6,094 nucleotides of DNA. Origin: an uncultured Thiotrichaceae bacterium. Its GTDB lineage: Bacteria > Pseudomonadota > Gammaproteobacteria > Thiotrichales > Thiotrichaceae. Location of the stretch: positions 1 to 6,094 of the forward strand of contig CACVAV010000193.1 in NCBI GenBank assembly GCA_902727945.1, in the 5' to 3' direction. Numbering within the stretch: position 1 is the stretch's first letter; each line of letters starts with the position of its first letter. The position numbers and the translations under genes were made by a program. The notes below the pieces were generated by a model, which was not told the origin of the DNA, did not search any database, and worked only from the letters and a program-made list of their open reading frames with translations. Positions 6,083-6,094 of this stretch are shown piece after piece.

Positions 6083-6094
6083 GCACCACAAAGG

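Noticed and set aside
1..6094. CRISPR array, tRNA, insertion sequence or prophage structural genes
   Set aside because: No regularly spaced repeats, cloverleaf-like segments, transposase motifs or phage structural proteins were seen on either strand.

Overview
The window suggests a gammaproteobacterial chromosome. The evidence is a proC-yggT pair, a large YbiO-like MscS-family channel and an EamA/DMT exporter, all ordinary genes of that class. The YggT and ProC sequences look more like those of marine or environmental gammaproteobacteria (Pseudomonas/Cellvibrio/Oceanospirillum-like) than of enterics. That placement is an impression from memory, not a search. All six genes lie on the minus strand, so transcription runs from right to left. 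I found no rRNA, tRNA, CRISPR array, insertion sequence or replication origin.

Layout in order of transcription: (1) 6013-5093, a ten-TM EamA-family transporter with a fair sigma70-like promoter in front of it. (2) 5023-4184, proC, the last enzyme of proline synthesis, intact but carrying a run of ten G inside the gene. (3) 4137-3586, yggT, an integral membrane protein with two YggT repeats. A 46-bp gap separates it from proC, as in a typical proC-yggT operon. (4) 3585-3478, a spacer with two competing terminator-like hairpins, a possible promoter and a strong Shine-Dalgarno. (5) 3477-3007, a small HAD-superfamily phosphatase-like protein. It overlaps by an ATGA junction with (6) 3010-2354, a protein with a four-cysteine zinc-ribbon-like N-terminus and a kinase-like catalytic C-terminus. 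(7) 2353-2200, a 154-bp spacer bounded on both sides by a 10-bp direct repeat. (8) 2199 to the left edge, a large MscS-family mechanosensitive channel with signal peptide; its stop codon lies outside the window.

The housekeeping part (exporter, proC, yggT) and the channel are conventional. The part worth attention is the two-gene HAD/zinc-ribbon-kinase-like cassette at 3477-2354. It combines a predicted phosphotransferase and a predicted phosphatase, translationally coupled, with its own ribosome binding site and bounded by terminator-like and repeat sequences. Its function is unknown to me. The resemblance of the kinase-like catalytic loop to small phage-type kinase-fold proteins suggests, without proving, that it is an accessory module placed beside the proC-yggT locus.
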